From NCBI RefSeq assembly GCF_900102345.1, contig NZ_FNKB01000001.1, forward strand, positions 496,001 through 560,000: a stretch of DNA of 64,000 nucleotides, read 5' to 3'. Below the pieces are notes generated by a model, which was not told the DNA's origin, ran no database searches, and saw only the letters and a program-made list of their open reading frames with translations. Source of the DNA: Leucobacter chromiiresistens (GTDB lineage Bacteria; Actinomycetota; Actinomycetes; Actinomycetales; Microbacteriaceae). A program made the position numbers and the translations under genes. Of this stretch, positions 1-8,950 are shown piece after piece (within the stretch, counting starts at the first letter, position 1; every line of letters starts with the position of its first letter).

Positions 1-365
1 TCGAGGTGGTGCGCGGCGGCGGGCTGAACAACCCCGATGTGGCGTTCATGCTGGACCAGTGCCACAACGTCGAGGAGAAGATCCCCGGCCAGATCCGCTC
101 CGTGCTCAACGTGCAGGAGATGACGGCCCGCGCGCTGCTGCTCGACCGCGACGCCCTGGCGGGTGCGCAGCGCGCGGGCGACGTGCTCGGCGCGAACGCC
201 ATCATGATGGACGCCTTCTACACCGACGTGCGCCCGGCCCTCGCCGAGTGGCGCGAGTCGCGGGGCCTGCCCGCGGATCCGATGGCCGCGTACGCCGCCT
301 CGGGCTACCAGCAGCGCATCAACGCCGACCGCGTGGGCGGCGCACAGGCGAGCTGGGGCGCGTAG
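1..365 (+). CDS. rhaI: L-rhamnose isomerase, C-terminal part (5' end outside window)
   Basis: This is the last roughly 120 codons of an L-rhamnose isomerase, which converts L-rhamnose to L-rhamnulose, the first step of rhamnose catabolism in the cytoplasm. The reading frame is open from the left edge (first full codon at base 3) to TAG at 363-365, so the gene starts outside the window. The segment NNPDVAFMLDQCHNVEEKIP and the later ANAIMMDAFYTDVRPALAEW are typical of the C-terminal part of the Pseudomonas stutzeri-type (RhaI) family. The assignment is supported by the rhaD-rhaB genes 1.1 kb downstream. It runs convergently towards the DeoR-type regulator gene, with a long hairpin element in between. 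Confidence 0.85.
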   Translation, partial: EVVRGGGLNNPDVAFMLDQCHNVEEKIPGQIRSVLNVQEMTARALLLDRDALAGAQRAGDVLGANAIMMDAFYTDVRPALAEWRESRGLPADPMAAYAASGYQQRINADRVGGAQASWGA

Positions 366-423
366 GGGCGCCACGGCCGCCCTTACCGCCGCCCCGCCGC
401 CCATTCCGCCCTCCCTCACCAAA

Positions 424-503
424 ACCCGCAGCGGGGTCGCTTTCGGAGCGTGTTGCGGCGCTCTCGATGCCCGACACCCTCCGAAAACGACCCCGCTGCG
501 GGT
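424..503. repeat. Family A hairpin element, copy A1
   Basis: Inverted repeat with arms at 424-453 and 474-503 (28 of 30 positions pair) and a 20-nt loop. The core arm sequence AGCGGGGTC...GGAG.GTGT is shared with four other copies in this window. It lies between the converging 3' ends of rhaI and the DeoR-type regulator gene, so it may act as a bidirectional terminator or RNA-processing hairpin. No T-tract follows either arm. Confidence 0.85.
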
Positions 504-550
504 GTGCGCGGGTGGATGGGCGGGTGTGCGCGGGTGGATGGGCGGGTGGA
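499..550. repeat. 22-nt tandem repeat next to hairpin A1
   Basis: Two perfect 22-nt units (499-520 and 521-542) and a partial third (543-550), of the form CGGGTGTGCGCGGGTGGATG plus GG. The array begins inside the right arm of hairpin A1. Other family A hairpins in the window also have short GC-rich arrays beside them. Confidence 0.8.
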
Positions 551-576
551 GTGCGGTGGGCGACGGCGGCAGCCGC

Positions 577-1371
577 TCAGCGGGCGGCGGCGGACGGCGG
601 GGCGGCCTGCGCCGCGCGGTCGACGGTCACGCCGAGCGCGCGCCACGGCGCCGCGTCGGCCTCGGCGAACTCGTCGTCGGTGATGAGGCGGTCGACGGCG
701 GTGGCCGGTACGACGCTGTGCTGCCCGAACCCCGAGGCCTTGGTCGAGTCGAAGAGCCCGACCACGAGCTCGGCCGCCGACGCCATGGCGCGCTTCGTCT
801 CCGCCTCGGAGAAGGAGCGCTCCAGCAGCCCCTGCTCGGGCGACAGCGCGGAGACTCCGAGAAAGGCGAGGTCGATCGTGCCGTAGCCCCGCAGCAGTTC
901 GGCGGGGAACCCGACCGTCGAGTGCGAGGTGCGCCGCACGGTGCCGCCGAGCACCACGATCGCGGGGCCCGAGCGCTCGGCCAACTGCGACGCGACGCGC
1001 AGCGAGTTCGTCACGATGGTGAGGTCGGTGCGGTCGGCCAGTTCGAGGGCGAGGTAGTACCCGGTCGACGACGAGTCGATCGCGATCACGGCGTCCGCGC
1101 CGACGAGGTCGGCTGCGCGTCGCGCCACGGCCCGCTTCGCCCCGACGCGGTGGCCCAGCCGTTCGGCGAGCGGGCCCTCCTCGGCGGTCCGCAGCCGGGC
1201 GCCGCCCCGTACGCGCTCGATGACGGCGCTGCGGGAGAGGCGGTCGAGGTCTTTGCGCATCGTCACGGCCGATACGCCGACGCTCGCGGCGAGCTCGCCG
1301 ACGGAGACGAGCTCGCGCCCCTCGAGGAGCCCGAGGATGCGCTCGTCGCGCTGCGCTGCCGTTGGCGTCAT
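577..1371 (-). CDS. DeoR/GlpR-family transcriptional regulator, probable rhamnose repressor
   Basis: 264-residue DeoR-family repressor. Residues about 5-60 form the winged helix-turn-helix (RDERILGLLEGRELVSVGEL, then VSAVTMRKDLDRL). The rest is the DeoR sensor domain of sugar-phosphate-isomerase fold, with the family motifs DAVIAIDSSSTGYYLA and TIVTNSLRVASQLA. It is transcribed divergently from rhaD-rhaB, and the gap between them carries three copies of a TCGAAAC-type half-site. It is therefore probably the local repressor of the rhamnose genes, with a sugar phosphate such as L-rhamnulose-1-phosphate as likely effector (inferred). A TAGAGT -10-like box ends 8 nt before the ATG, so the transcript is probably nearly leaderless. 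Confidence 0.88.
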   Translation of the reverse strand: MTPTAAQRDERILGLLEGRELVSVGELAASVGVSAVTMRKDLDRLSRSAVIERVRGGARLRTAEEGPLAERLGHRVGAKRAVARRAADLVGADAVIAIDSSSTGYYLALELADRTDLTIVTNSLRVASQLAERSGPAIVVLGGTVRRTSHSTVGFPAELLRGYGTIDLAFLGVSALSPEQGLLERSFSEAETKRAMASAAELVVGLFDSTKASGFGQHSVVPATAVDRLITDDEFAEADAAPWRALGVTVDRAAQAAPPSAAAR

Positions 1372-1411
1372 AGTGGGTCACTCTACCGCGATCCCCGTCG
1401 CGGAGTCGAGC

Positions 1412-1464
1412 TTCGAAAGCCAACAAGGTTTCGATCGCAACTTTGCGCTATTGCATTCGAAACC
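1412..1464. promoter_or_regulatory. Half-sites of a probable DeoR-type operator upstream of rhaD
   Basis: Three related heptamers occur: TTCGAAA at 1412-1418, GTTTCGA at 1428-1434 and TCGAAAC at 1457-1463. The last two extend to an inverted repeat, GGTTTCGA (1427-1434) and TCGAAACC (1457-1464). They lie between the divergent regulator gene and rhaD, and the last one falls inside the spacer of the predicted rhaD promoter. That placement suits repression. Confidence 0.6.
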
Positions 1465-1479
1465 GACTGCGCTTAGGCT
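1451..1479 (+). promoter_or_regulatory. Predicted rhaD promoter
   Basis: A -35 box TTGCAT (1451-1456), a 17-nt spacer and a -10 box TAGGCT (1474-1479) place the transcription start near 1486, 25 nt before the rhaD ATG. The -10 fits the actinobacterial TANNNT consensus. Confidence 0.55.
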
Positions 1480-1510
1480 GGGCGCATTCCCTGAGCTCGA
1501 AAGGCCGCCA

Positions 1511-3553
1511 ATGACGCACACCGATCCCACCGCCCAGGCACTCATCGCCCGATCGAACCGACTCGGCGCCGATAAGAAGAACACCAACTTCGCGGGCGGC
1601 AACACGTCGGCGAAGGGCGTCGCGACAGACCCCGTCACGGGCGACGACGTCGAGCTCATGTGGGTGAAGGGATCGGGCGGCGACCTCGGCACGCTCACCG
1701 CCGCCGGCCTCTCCACGCTGCGGGTCGACCGCCTCCGCGCGCTCGTGAACGTCTACCCCGGGCTCGAGCGGGAGGACGAGATGGTCGCCGCGCTCGACTA
1801 CTGCCTCCACGGCAAGGGCGGGGCGGCCCCCTCCATCGACACCGCCATGCACGGCCTCGTCGACGCCGCGCACGTCGACCACCTGCACCCCGACTCCGGC
1901 ATCGCGATCGCCACCGCCGCCGACGGCGAGGCGCTCACCGCGAAGATCTTCGGCGACCGGGTCGTGTGGGTGCCGTGGCGCCGCCCCGGCTTCCAGCTCG
2001 GCCTCGACATCGCCGCGATCAAGGCCGAGCACCCCGAGGCGATCGGCTGCATCCTCGGCGGCCACGGCATCACGGCGTGGGGCGACACGAGCGAGCAGAG
2101 CGAGCAGCACTCCCTCTGGATCATCGACACCGCCGCCGCCTACATCGCCGAGCACGGCGCGCCCGAGCCCTTCGGCGGCGTCGTCGCCGGGTTCGAGCCG
2201 CTGCTGCAGGAGGAGCGCCTCGCACGGGCCGCGCAGCTCGCCCCCGTCGTGCGCGGCATCGCGAGCACCGACAAGCCGATGGTCGGCCACTTCACCGACG
2301 CCGACGCGGTGCTCGACTTCCTGTCGCGCGAGAAGCTCGCACCGCTCGCCGCGCTCGGCACGAGCTGCCCGGATCACTTCCTCCGCACCAAGGTGAAGCC
2401 GCTCGTGCTCGACCTGCCGGCGACCGCATCGGTCGAGGATCAGATCGCCCGGCTGCACGAGCTGCACGAGGCGTACCGCGACGACTACCGCGCCTACTAC
2501 GAGGCGCACGCCGACGAGTCGAGCCCGGCGATGCGCGGCGCCGATCCGCTCATCGTGCTGATCCCCGGCGTCGGCATGTTCAGCTACGGCGCCAACAAGC
2601 AGACGGCGCGGGTCGCGGGCGAGTTCTACGTCAACGCGATCAACGTGATGCGCGGCGCCGAGGCGCTCTCCTCCTACGCCCCCATCAGCGACGCCGAGAA
2701 GTTCCGCATCGAGTACTGGGCGCTCGAGGAGGCGAAGCTGCAGCGCATGCCGAAGCCGAAGTCGCACCAGGGCCGCATCGCGTTCGTCACGGGCGCCGCG
2801 TCGGGCATCGGCAAGGCGGTCGCCACGCGCCTCGCCGCCGAGGGCGCATGCGTGGTGGTCGCCGATCTCGACCTCGAGAAGGCGCAGGCCGCCGCGGCCG
2901 AGCTGGGGAGCACCGACGTCGCCATCGGCGTGGCGGCGAACGTCGCCGACGCCGGCGCGGTGCAGCGCGCGATCGACGCCGCGGTGCTCGCCTTCGGCGG
3001 CATCGACCTCGTCGTGAACAACGCCGGCCTCTCGCTGTCGAAGTCCCTGCTCGACACCACGGAGGCCGACTGGGACTTGCAGCACGACGTCATGGCGAAG
3101 GGCTCCTTCCTCGTCGCGCAGGCCGCCGCCCGCGCCATGATCGCGCAGCGGCTCGGGGGCGACATCATCTACATCTCGTCGAAGAACAGCGTCTTCGCCG
3201 GCCCCAACAACATCGCGTACTCGGCGACGAAGGCCGACCAGGCCCACCAGGTGCGCCTCCTCGCGGTCGAGCTCGGCGAGCACGGCATCCGCGTCAACGG
3301 CATCAACCCCGACGGCGTGGTGCGCGGCTCGGGCATCTTCGCCGCCGGCTGGGGCGCGAACCGCGCCGCGACCTACGGCGTCAAGGAGGAGGATCTCGGC
3401 CAGTTCTACGCGAACCGCACCATTCTGAAGCGCGAGGTGGTGCCCGAGAACGTCGCCGACGCGGTGTACGTGCTCACCGGCCCCGAGCTCACCCGCACCA
3501 CGGGCCTCCACATCCCGGTCGACTCCGGCGTCGCCGCCGCGTTCCTGCGATGA
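1511..3553 (+). CDS. rhaD: Bifunctional L-rhamnulose-1-phosphate aldolase / L-lactaldehyde dehydrogenase
   Basis: 680-residue fusion protein. The N-terminal part (about residues 15-400) is a class II aldolase domain that splits L-rhamnulose-1-phosphate to DHAP and L-lactaldehyde. The C-terminal part (about 420-680) is a short-chain dehydrogenase with the nucleotide motif TGAASGIG (about residue 427) and catalytic Tyr570 and Lys574 in YSATK. In this known RhaD/RhaE-type (RhaEW-like) fusion the dehydrogenase oxidises lactaldehyde to L-lactate. The ATG at 1511 follows a CGAAAGG ribosome-binding site; an upstream extension of the frame to 1220 overlaps the divergent regulator and is rejected. The stop overlaps the rhaB start (ATGA), so translation is coupled. 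Confidence 0.9.
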   Translation: MTHTDPTAQALIARSNRLGADKKNTNFAGGNTSAKGVATDPVTGDDVELMWVKGSGGDLGTLTAAGLSTLRVDRLRALVNVYPGLEREDEMVAALDYCLHGKGGAAPSIDTAMHGLVDAAHVDHLHPDSGIAIATAADGEALTAKIFGDRVVWVPWRRPGFQLGLDIAAIKAEHPEAIGCILGGHGITAWGDTSEQSEQHSLWIIDTAAAYIAEHGAPEPFGGVVAGFEPLLQEERLARAAQLAPVVRGIASTDKPMVGHFTDADAVLDFLSREKLAPLAALGTSCPDHFLRTKVKPLVLDLPATASVEDQIARLHELHEAYRDDYRAYYEAHADESSPAMRGADPLIVLIPGVGMFSYGANKQTARVAGEFYVNAINVMRGAEALSSYAPISDAEKFRIEYWALEEAKLQRMPKPKSHQGRIAFVTGAASGIGKAVATRLAAEGACVVVADLDLEKAQAAAAELGSTDVAIGVAANVADAGAVQRAIDAAVLAFGGIDLVVNNAGLSLSKSLLDTTEADWDLQHDVMAKGSFLVAQAAARAMIAQRLGGDIIYISSKNSVFAGPNNIAYSATKADQAHQVRLLAVELGEHGIRVNGINPDGVVRGSGIFAAGWGANRAATYGVKEEDLGQFYANRTILKREVVPENVADAVYVLTGPELTRTTGLHIPVDSGVAAAFLR

Positions 3554-5094
3554 CCGACAGGGCGGGGGGATCGGCGGTCGCCGCCGTCGATCTCGGCGCG
3601 ACGAGCGGGCGCGTGATCGTCGGGCGCATCGAGCAGGGCGCGGAGGGCGCGCAGCTGCGCACCCAGCACGTCGCCCGCTTCGCGAACGATCCCGTGCGCA
3701 CGAGCGACGGCCTGCACTGGAACTTCCTCGAGCTCTACCACCAGGCGCTGCAGGGGCTCGCGGCCGCCGAGCGCGGCGCGCCGGGCGAGATCGCGTCGAT
3801 CGGCATCGACTCGTGGGCCGTCGACTACGGCCTGCTGCGCCGCGGCCGCCTGCTCGGCATCCCGTACCACTACCGCGACGCCCGCTGCGATGCCGGGGTC
3901 GCGGCGGTGCATGCGCGCATTCCCGCTGACCGCCTGTACGCGCGCAACGGGCTGCAGCATCTCACGTTCAACACGATCTTCCAACTCGCCGCCGAGGACG
4001 GCCTGCTCGACGTCGCCGACCGCGCGCTGCTCGTGCCCGACCTGCTGAACTACTGGCTCACGGGCGTGGAGGCCGCGGAGCGGAGCAATGCGTCGACGAC
4101 CGGCCTCCTCGACCCGCGCACCCGGGAGTGGGATCTCGAGCTCGCCGACGCGGTCGGCATCCCCGCGAGCATCCTGCCGCCCCTCATCGACGCCGGCACG
4201 CGCCTCGGCCGGGTCGCCGGCGACGCGGCGACGGTCATCGGTCGGGCGATCGACGTCGTCGCGGTCGCCTCCCACGACACGGCCTCGGCCGTCGCAGCGG
4301 TGCCGGCCACGCGATCCGACTTCGCGTACATCTCGTGCGGCACCTGGGGTCTCGTCGGCCTCGAGCTCGACGCGCCGGTGCTCACCGACGCCGCCCGCCG
4401 CGCGAACTTCACCAACGAGGGCGGCATCGAGGGCACCACCCGCTTCCTGCACAACGTGATGGGCACCTGGCTGTTCTCGGAGTCGCTGCGCCACTGGGAG
4501 CCCGGTGCGACGAACGCGCAGCGGTCGAGCCTGCTCGGCGAGCTGCTCGCCGAGGCGGCGAAGCTCACCGGGGACGTGCCGGTGTTCGATGCGAACGACC
4601 CCGGGTTCCTCCCCCCGGGAGACCTGCCCGATCGCATCGTGCGCTGGTTCGAGGCGCGCGGCGAGCGCGCCCCCGAGGGCCGCGTCGAGATCGTGCGCTC
4701 CATCACCGAGAGCCTCGCGGTCGCGTTCGCCGACGCCGTCGAGACCGCGGGCCGGCTGGCGGATCGCGACGTGTCGACCATCCACGTCGTCGGCGGCGGA
4801 TCCCAGAACACGCTGCTCTGCCAGCGCCTCGCCGATCGCTCCGGGCTCGACGTGCTCGCCGGCCCCGTCGAGGCGACCGCGATGGGCAACCTGCTCATCC
4901 AGGCACAGACGCTCGGCCTCATCGGCCCCGGTCTCGCCGAGCTGCGCGCGGTCGTGGCGCGATCCACCGCCCCGATCCGCTACACCCCCGCCACGGGCCG
5001 GCGGACGCGCGGCCTCCCGGACGCGGGTGCGGGTGCGGGTGCGGGCGCGGGTGCGGCGGGGATGAGCGCCGACTGCGATAATCGAGAGCGATGA
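3550..5094 (+). CDS. rhaB: Rhamnulokinase
   Basis: 514-residue FGGY-family kinase that phosphorylates L-rhamnulose to L-rhamnulose-1-phosphate with ATP. The N-terminal phosphate loop is VAAVDLGATSGRVIVG. IGIDSWAVDYGLL and the ATP-site motif VGGGSQNTLLCQRLADRSG near the C terminus are typical of RhaB. The start at 3550 overlaps the rhaD stop by 4 nt and the stop overlaps the gntR start by 4 nt. The last 30 codons run into a GCGGGT tandem repeat (5023-5058) that encodes an Ala-Gly tail not expected in the family, a likely slippage-prone extension. Confidence 0.92.
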   Translation: MTDRAGGSAVAAVDLGATSGRVIVGRIEQGAEGAQLRTQHVARFANDPVRTSDGLHWNFLELYHQALQGLAAAERGAPGEIASIGIDSWAVDYGLLRRGRLLGIPYHYRDARCDAGVAAVHARIPADRLYARNGLQHLTFNTIFQLAAEDGLLDVADRALLVPDLLNYWLTGVEAAERSNASTTGLLDPRTREWDLELADAVGIPASILPPLIDAGTRLGRVAGDAATVIGRAIDVVAVASHDTASAVAAVPATRSDFAYISCGTWGLVGLELDAPVLTDAARRANFTNEGGIEGTTRFLHNVMGTWLFSESLRHWEPGATNAQRSSLLGELLAEAAKLTGDVPVFDANDPGFLPPGDLPDRIVRWFEARGERAPEGRVEIVRSITESLAVAFADAVETAGRLADRDVSTIHVVGGGSQNTLLCQRLADRSGLDVLAGPVEATAMGNLLIQAQTLGLIGPGLAELRAVVARSTAPIRYTPATGRRTRGLPDAGAGAGAGAGAAGMSADCDNRER

Positions 5095-5771
5095 AGGCTC
5101 ACGAGGCGGTCATGGAGTGGGTGACCGAGGAGCTGCGCAGCGGGCGGCTGCACATCGGCGACCACCTGCCCGGGGAGCGCGCGCTCGCCGAGGCGCTGCA
5201 GGTCTCCCGCAGCTCGCTGCGCGAGGCGCTGCGCGTGCTCGAAGCCCTGGGCACGATCCGCACGGCGACGGGCTCGGGCCCGCGATCCGGCACCATCATC
5301 ACGGCCTCCCCCGAGCAGGCGCTCACGCTCGCGCTGAACCTGCAGCTCGCGACGAGCCAGGTGGAGCACCACCACGTCTACGAGATGCGCCTGCTGCTCG
5401 AGAGCTGGGCCGCCGAGCACTCCGACCCGGCGCGTGGCGACTGGGAGCAGGCGGGCCTCCTGCTCGACCGCATGGACGACCCCGATCTGCCGGTCGAGAA
5501 GTTCCTGCCCCTCGACGCCGAGTTCCACGTGCTGCTCTCGCGCGCGGCGAACAATCCGCTGACGAGCACGCTCATGGACGCCCTGCGCGTGTCGATCGCC
5601 GACCACACGCTGCAGCGCGCGCAGGCGCTGCCTGACTGGACGCGCACGGCCGAGCGCCTGCGCGCGGAGCACCGCGGCATCCTCGAGAGCCTGCGAGACG
5701 GCGACCGCGATACCGCCGTCGAGCGGATCCGCGCGCACATCCGCGGGTACTACTTCGAGACCGCCCGCTGA
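5091..5771 (+). CDS. GntR/FadR-family regulator, LldR-like
   Basis: 226-residue regulator with an N-terminal GntR winged helix (residues about 5-70; GERALAEALQVSRSSLREAL) and an FCD-type helical effector domain (about 95-215). The start ATG overlaps the rhaB stop. A GATAAT box at 5077-5082, 8 nt upstream, may also serve as a separate promoter. Two TGGTCNNACCA palindromes lie 50 nt after the gene, in front of the lactate transporter and dehydrogenase genes, and match the operator form known for LldR-type FadR regulators. The inferred role is a lactate-responsive regulator whose expression is also driven by rhamnose-operon read-through. Confidence 0.85.
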   Translation: MKAHEAVMEWVTEELRSGRLHIGDHLPGERALAEALQVSRSSLREALRVLEALGTIRTATGSGPRSGTIITASPEQALTLALNLQLATSQVEHHHVYEMRLLLESWAAEHSDPARGDWEQAGLLLDRMDDPDLPVEKFLPLDAEFHVLLSRAANNPLTSTLMDALRVSIADHTLQRAQALPDWTRTAERLRAEHRGILESLRDGDRDTAVERIRAHIRGYYFETAR

Positions 5772-5784
5772 TCCCCCGCCCGGA

Positions 5785-5843
5785 TTGACGGATCGCGAAC
5801 GCCGCACCTACACTACTTGTGGTCATACCACATGGTCTGACCA
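5785..5843 (+). promoter_or_regulatory. Promoter and tandem LldR-type operators for the lactate genes
   Basis: A -35 box TTGACG (5785-5790) and a -10 box TACACT (5809-5814) are 18 nt apart. Directly downstream are two palindromes, TGGTCATACCA (5820-5830) and TGGTCTGACCA (5833-5843), centred 13 nt apart and covering the expected start point. That is a repressor-type position. TGGTNNNACCA is the site class used by GntR/FadR proteins such as LldR, and the adjacent gene encodes one. Confidence 0.75.
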
Positions 5844-5899
5844 CATTGGTTTCGCAGAGATGACAGCTTCACGACCGACGATCTCAAGGGAGAGATGAC

Positions 5900-7243
5900 A
5901 TGACGACCCCCGCAGCACGGCCCGACGAATCGTCGGGCATCAACTACCGCGTCCTCCTCGGCAGCCTCAGCGGCAGCGTGATCGAATGGTTCGACTTCCT
6001 CGTCTACGGCACCGTCGCCGCGCTCGTCTTCAACAAGCTCTACTTCCCGAGCGACAACGAGTTCGTGTCGACCATGCTCGCATTCGTCTCGTTCTCGCTC
6101 ACCTTCTTCTTCCGCCCCCTCGGCGGCATCCTCTTCTCCCACATCGGCGACCGCATCGGCCGCAAGAAGACGCTCTTCATCACGCTGACGCTCATGGGCG
6201 GCGGCACGGTCGCCATCGGCCTGCTGCCCGACTACGCCGCCATCGGAGTCGCCGCGCCGATCCTGCTCATCTGCTTCCGCATCCTCCAGGGGCTCGGCAT
6301 CGGCGGCGAATGGGGCGGCGCCCTGCTGCTCGCCTACGAATACGCGCCCAAGCACCGCCGCGGCCTCTACGGCGCAGTGCCGCAGATGGGCATCAGCCTC
6401 GGCATGCTGCTCGCAGCCGGCGTCGTCGCCCTCCTCACCCAGCTGCCCGACGGCCAGTTCCTGACGTGGGGATGGCGCGTGCCGTTCGTCGCCAGCATCG
6501 TGCTCGTATTCATCGGGCTGTGGATCCGCAACGGCCTCGACGAGACCCCCGAGTTCAAGCGCGTGCAGGAGACCGGGGCCCGACTCAAGCTGCCGATCAA
6601 GGAGGTCGTCACGAAGCACTGGGGCGCCGTGCTCGTCTCCATCGGGGCCAAGGCCGCCGAGACCGGCCCGTTCTACATCTTCGGCACCTACGTCGTCGCC
6701 TACGCCACCGACATCCTCGGCGCGCGCGACAACGTCGTGCTGCTCGCCATCGCCGCCGCCGCACTCGTCGCCACCATCTGGATGCCGATCTTCGGCAGCC
6801 TCTCCGACCGCATCTCCCGCGCCACGCTCTACCGCTGGTCGGCCTGCACCACGATCGTGCTCGTCGTGCCCTACTACCTCATCCTCAACACCGGCGAGAC
6901 CTGGGCGCTGTTCGTCGCGACCATCCTCGGATTCGGCTTCCTGTGGGGCAGCGTCAACGCGATCCTCGGCACCCTCATCGCCGAGAACTTCGCACCCGAG
7001 GTGCGCTACACCGGCGCCTCCCTCGGCTACCAGCTCGGCGCCGCGATCTTCGGAGGCACCGCCCCGCTCATCGGCGCCTGGCTGCTCGAGATCAGCGGAG
7101 GCCAGTGGTGGCCCATCGCGCTCTACGTCGCGATCTGCGCCGCGATCTCGATCATCGCCTCGCTCTTCATCACGCGCGTCGCGCATGTCGAAACCGAGTC
7201 GGCGCCGCCGGTCGTCGACCGCACCGCGGGCCAGACCGTGTAG
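5900..7243 (+). CDS. MFS (metabolite:H+ symporter family) transporter, probable lactate/carboxylate uptake
   Basis: 447-residue integral membrane protein of the MHS subfamily of MFS transporters, with 12 predicted hydrophobic segments. It has the family signatures [17 protein letters not shown] in TM1, [10 protein letters not shown] in loop 2-3 and [18 protein letters not shown] in TM4. The ATG at 5900 follows AAGGGAGAG. It lies under the LldR-type operators and upstream of the lactate dehydrogenase gene, so L-lactate or a related monocarboxylate is the likely substrate (inferred from context; the subfamily also moves shikimate, citrate and others). It is about 130 nt upstream of lldD. Confidence 0.85.
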   Translation: MTTPAARPDESSGINYRVLLGSLSGSVIEWFDFLVYGTVAALVFNKLYFPSDNEFVSTMLAFVSFSLTFFFRPLGGILFSHIGDRIGRKKTLFITLTLMGGGTVAIGLLPDYAAIGVAAPILLICFRILQGLGIGGEWGGALLLAYEYAPKHRRGLYGAVPQMGISLGMLLAAGVVALLTQLPDGQFLTWGWRVPFVASIVLVFIGLWIRNGLDETPEFKRVQETGARLKLPIKEVVTKHWGAVLVSIGAKAAETGPFYIFGTYVVAYATDILGARDNVVLLAIAAAALVATIWMPIFGSLSDRISRATLYRWSACTTIVLVVPYYLILNTGETWALFVATILGFGFLWGSVNAILGTLIAENFAPEVRYTGASLGYQLGAAIFGGTAPLIGAWLLEISGGQWWPIALYVAICAAISIIASLFITRVAHVETESAPPVVDRTAGQTV

Positions 7244-7298
7244 CGCTCCCACCCATCCGCCGATCCCGAGCCGCGACCGCGACCCGCCGCCGCGATCC

Positions 7299-7342
7299 GC
7301 CGGCCCGAACCCGCCGGCCCCGAACCCGCCGGCCCCGAACCC
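7299..7342. repeat. 14-15 nt tandem repeat between transporter and lldD
   Basis: Three consecutive units of GCCGGCCCCGAACCC (the first one nucleotide shorter) fill the spacer 30 nt before lldD. Their role is unknown. They may have arisen by slippage. Confidence 0.65.
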
Positions 7343-7370
7343 CCGCACCCCACGCACGAGAGGCACCACG

Positions 7371-8624
7371 ATGCAGCGCCAGCTCCCCAACCCCTCCGAA
7401 CTCCTCGACCTGATGCAGTTCAAGAAGCCGCAGCTCGACGGCAAGAAGCGCCGCCTCGACGCCGCGCTCACCATCAACGACCTGCGCACCATCGCGAAGC
7501 GCCGCACCCCCAAAGCGGCCTTCGACTACACCGACGGCGCCGCCGAGGGCGAGCTCTCGCTCGGGCGCGCGCGCCAGGCGTTCGAAGACGTCGAGTTCCA
7601 CCCCGGCATTCTGAAGCCCGCCGCCGACGTCGACACCTCCGTGCAGATCCTCGGCGGATCCTCCGCGCTGCCGTTCGGCATCGCCCCCACCGGCTTCACC
7701 CGCCTCATGCAGACCGAGGGCGAGAGCGCAGGGGCATCCGCCGCCGGCGCCGCGGGCATCCCCTTCACCCTCTCCACCCTCGGCACCACCTCGATCGAAG
7801 ACGTGAAAGCGGCGAACCCGCACGGCCGCAACTGGTTCCAGCTGTACGTGATGAAGGATCGCGAGATCTCCTACGGGCTCGTGCGCCGCGCAGCCGAGGC
7901 CGGCTTCGACACCCTCCAGTTCACCGTCGACACCCCCGTCGCGGGCGCCCGCCTCCGCGACAAGCGCAACGGGTTCTCGATCCCGCCGCAGCTCACGCTC
8001 GGCACCATCGTCAACGCGATCCCCCGCCCGTGGTGGTGGATCGACTTCCTGACCACGCCGAAGCTCGAATTCGCCTCCCTCTCCACCACGGGCGGCACCG
8101 TCGGCGAACTGCTCGACGCCGCCATGGACCCCACCATCAGCTACGACGACCTCACCGTGATCCGCGAGATGTGGCCCGGCAAGCTCGTGGTAAAGGGCGT
8201 GCAGACCGTGGAGGATGCGGCGAAGCTCACCGACCTCGGCGTCGACGGCATCATCCTCTCGAACCACGGCGGACGCCAGCTCGACCGCGCCCCCATCCCG
8301 TTCCACCTGCTGCCCGAGGTCGTGCGCGAGGTCGGCCGCGACGCGACCGTGATGGTCGACACCGGCATCATGAACGGCGCCGACATCGTCGCCTCCATGG
8401 CGCTCGGCGCGAAGTTCACCCTCATCGGCCGCGCCTACCTCTACGGCCTCATGGCCGGCGGACGGGCCGGCGTGGATCGCGCCATCGCGATCCTGCGCGA
8501 CGAGATCGAGCGCACGATGAAGCTGCTCGGCGTCTCCTCGATCGCGGAGCTCGAGCCCGCCCACGTGACGCAGCTGCAGCGCCTCGCGCCGCGCCCGCAC
8601 GACGCCCCCGCCCGCACCCGGTAA
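7371..8624 (+). CDS. lldD: FMN-dependent L-lactate dehydrogenase (alpha-hydroxy-acid oxidase family)
   Basis: 417-residue FMN enzyme that oxidises L-lactate to pyruvate at the membrane or in the cytoplasm. Family signatures are present: the FMN-binding start [15 protein letters not shown], the stretch [11 protein letters not shown], and the catalytic segment [13 protein letters not shown] containing the active-site histidine and substrate-binding arginine. The ATG at 7371 is preceded by GAGAGG, and [20 protein letters not shown] is a usual N terminus for actinobacterial LldD. Upstream extension of the frame is only GC-rich spacer. It completes the path from rhamnose-derived L-lactate to pyruvate. 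Confidence 0.9.
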   Translation: MQRQLPNPSELLDLMQFKKPQLDGKKRRLDAALTINDLRTIAKRRTPKAAFDYTDGAAEGELSLGRARQAFEDVEFHPGILKPAADVDTSVQILGGSSALPFGIAPTGFTRLMQTEGESAGASAAGAAGIPFTLSTLGTTSIEDVKAANPHGRNWFQLYVMKDREISYGLVRRAAEAGFDTLQFTVDTPVAGARLRDKRNGFSIPPQLTLGTIVNAIPRPWWWIDFLTTPKLEFASLSTTGGTVGELLDAAMDPTISYDDLTVIREMWPGKLVVKGVQTVEDAAKLTDLGVDGIILSNHGGRQLDRAPIPFHLLPEVVREVGRDATVMVDTGIMNGADIVASMALGAKFTLIGRAYLYGLMAGGRAGVDRAIAILRDEIERTMKLLGVSSIAELEPAHVTQLQRLAPRPHDAPARTR

Positions 8625-8636
8625 GGCGGCGGGCGG

Positions 8637-8738
8637 GGTGGGGCGGGGTGCCCCGCCCCCGCCCCGCTCGCCCCGCCCCGCCCTGCCCCGCTTCCGCCCC
8701 GCCCCGCTTCCTGCCTGCCCCGCTTCCGCCCCGATTTC
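8637..8738. repeat. Low-complexity C-rich stretch beside hairpin A2
   Basis: The 326-nt gap between lldD and the next gene begins with about 100 nt of degenerate repeats of CCGCCCCGCTT on this strand. It leads directly into hairpin A2. No gene is visible here. Confidence 0.7.
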
Positions 8739-8742
8739 TGCG

Positions 8743-8810
8743 AGCGGGGTCACTTGCGGAGTGTGTTGGGGAGACGAATCGCTTCGACACCCTCCCGAAG
8801 CGACCCCGCT
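8743..8810. repeat. Family A hairpin element, copy A2
   Basis: Arms at 8743-8766 and 8787-8810 (20 of 24 positions pair, counting identical bases after reverse-complementing) and a 20-nt loop. It follows the 3' end of lldD and precedes a same-strand gene. Confidence 0.85.
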
Positions 8811-8950
8811 GCCAGGGGGGGCGTGGTGTGGTGGAGGGATCGGGCTGGGATCTTCGTCCACAGAGCACTTCCGAGTGCAGTGTCGGCCATGCATCCACGG
8901 TTCTCCGCGAACGCCCTCGGTCGCGTCGGCGCACCCGCGATACTCGCTGC

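Noticed and set aside
424..503. Hairpins considered as classical rho-independent terminators
   Set aside because: Stems are 24 bp with 20-nt loops and no following T-run. They may still end transcription, but do not fit the standard form.
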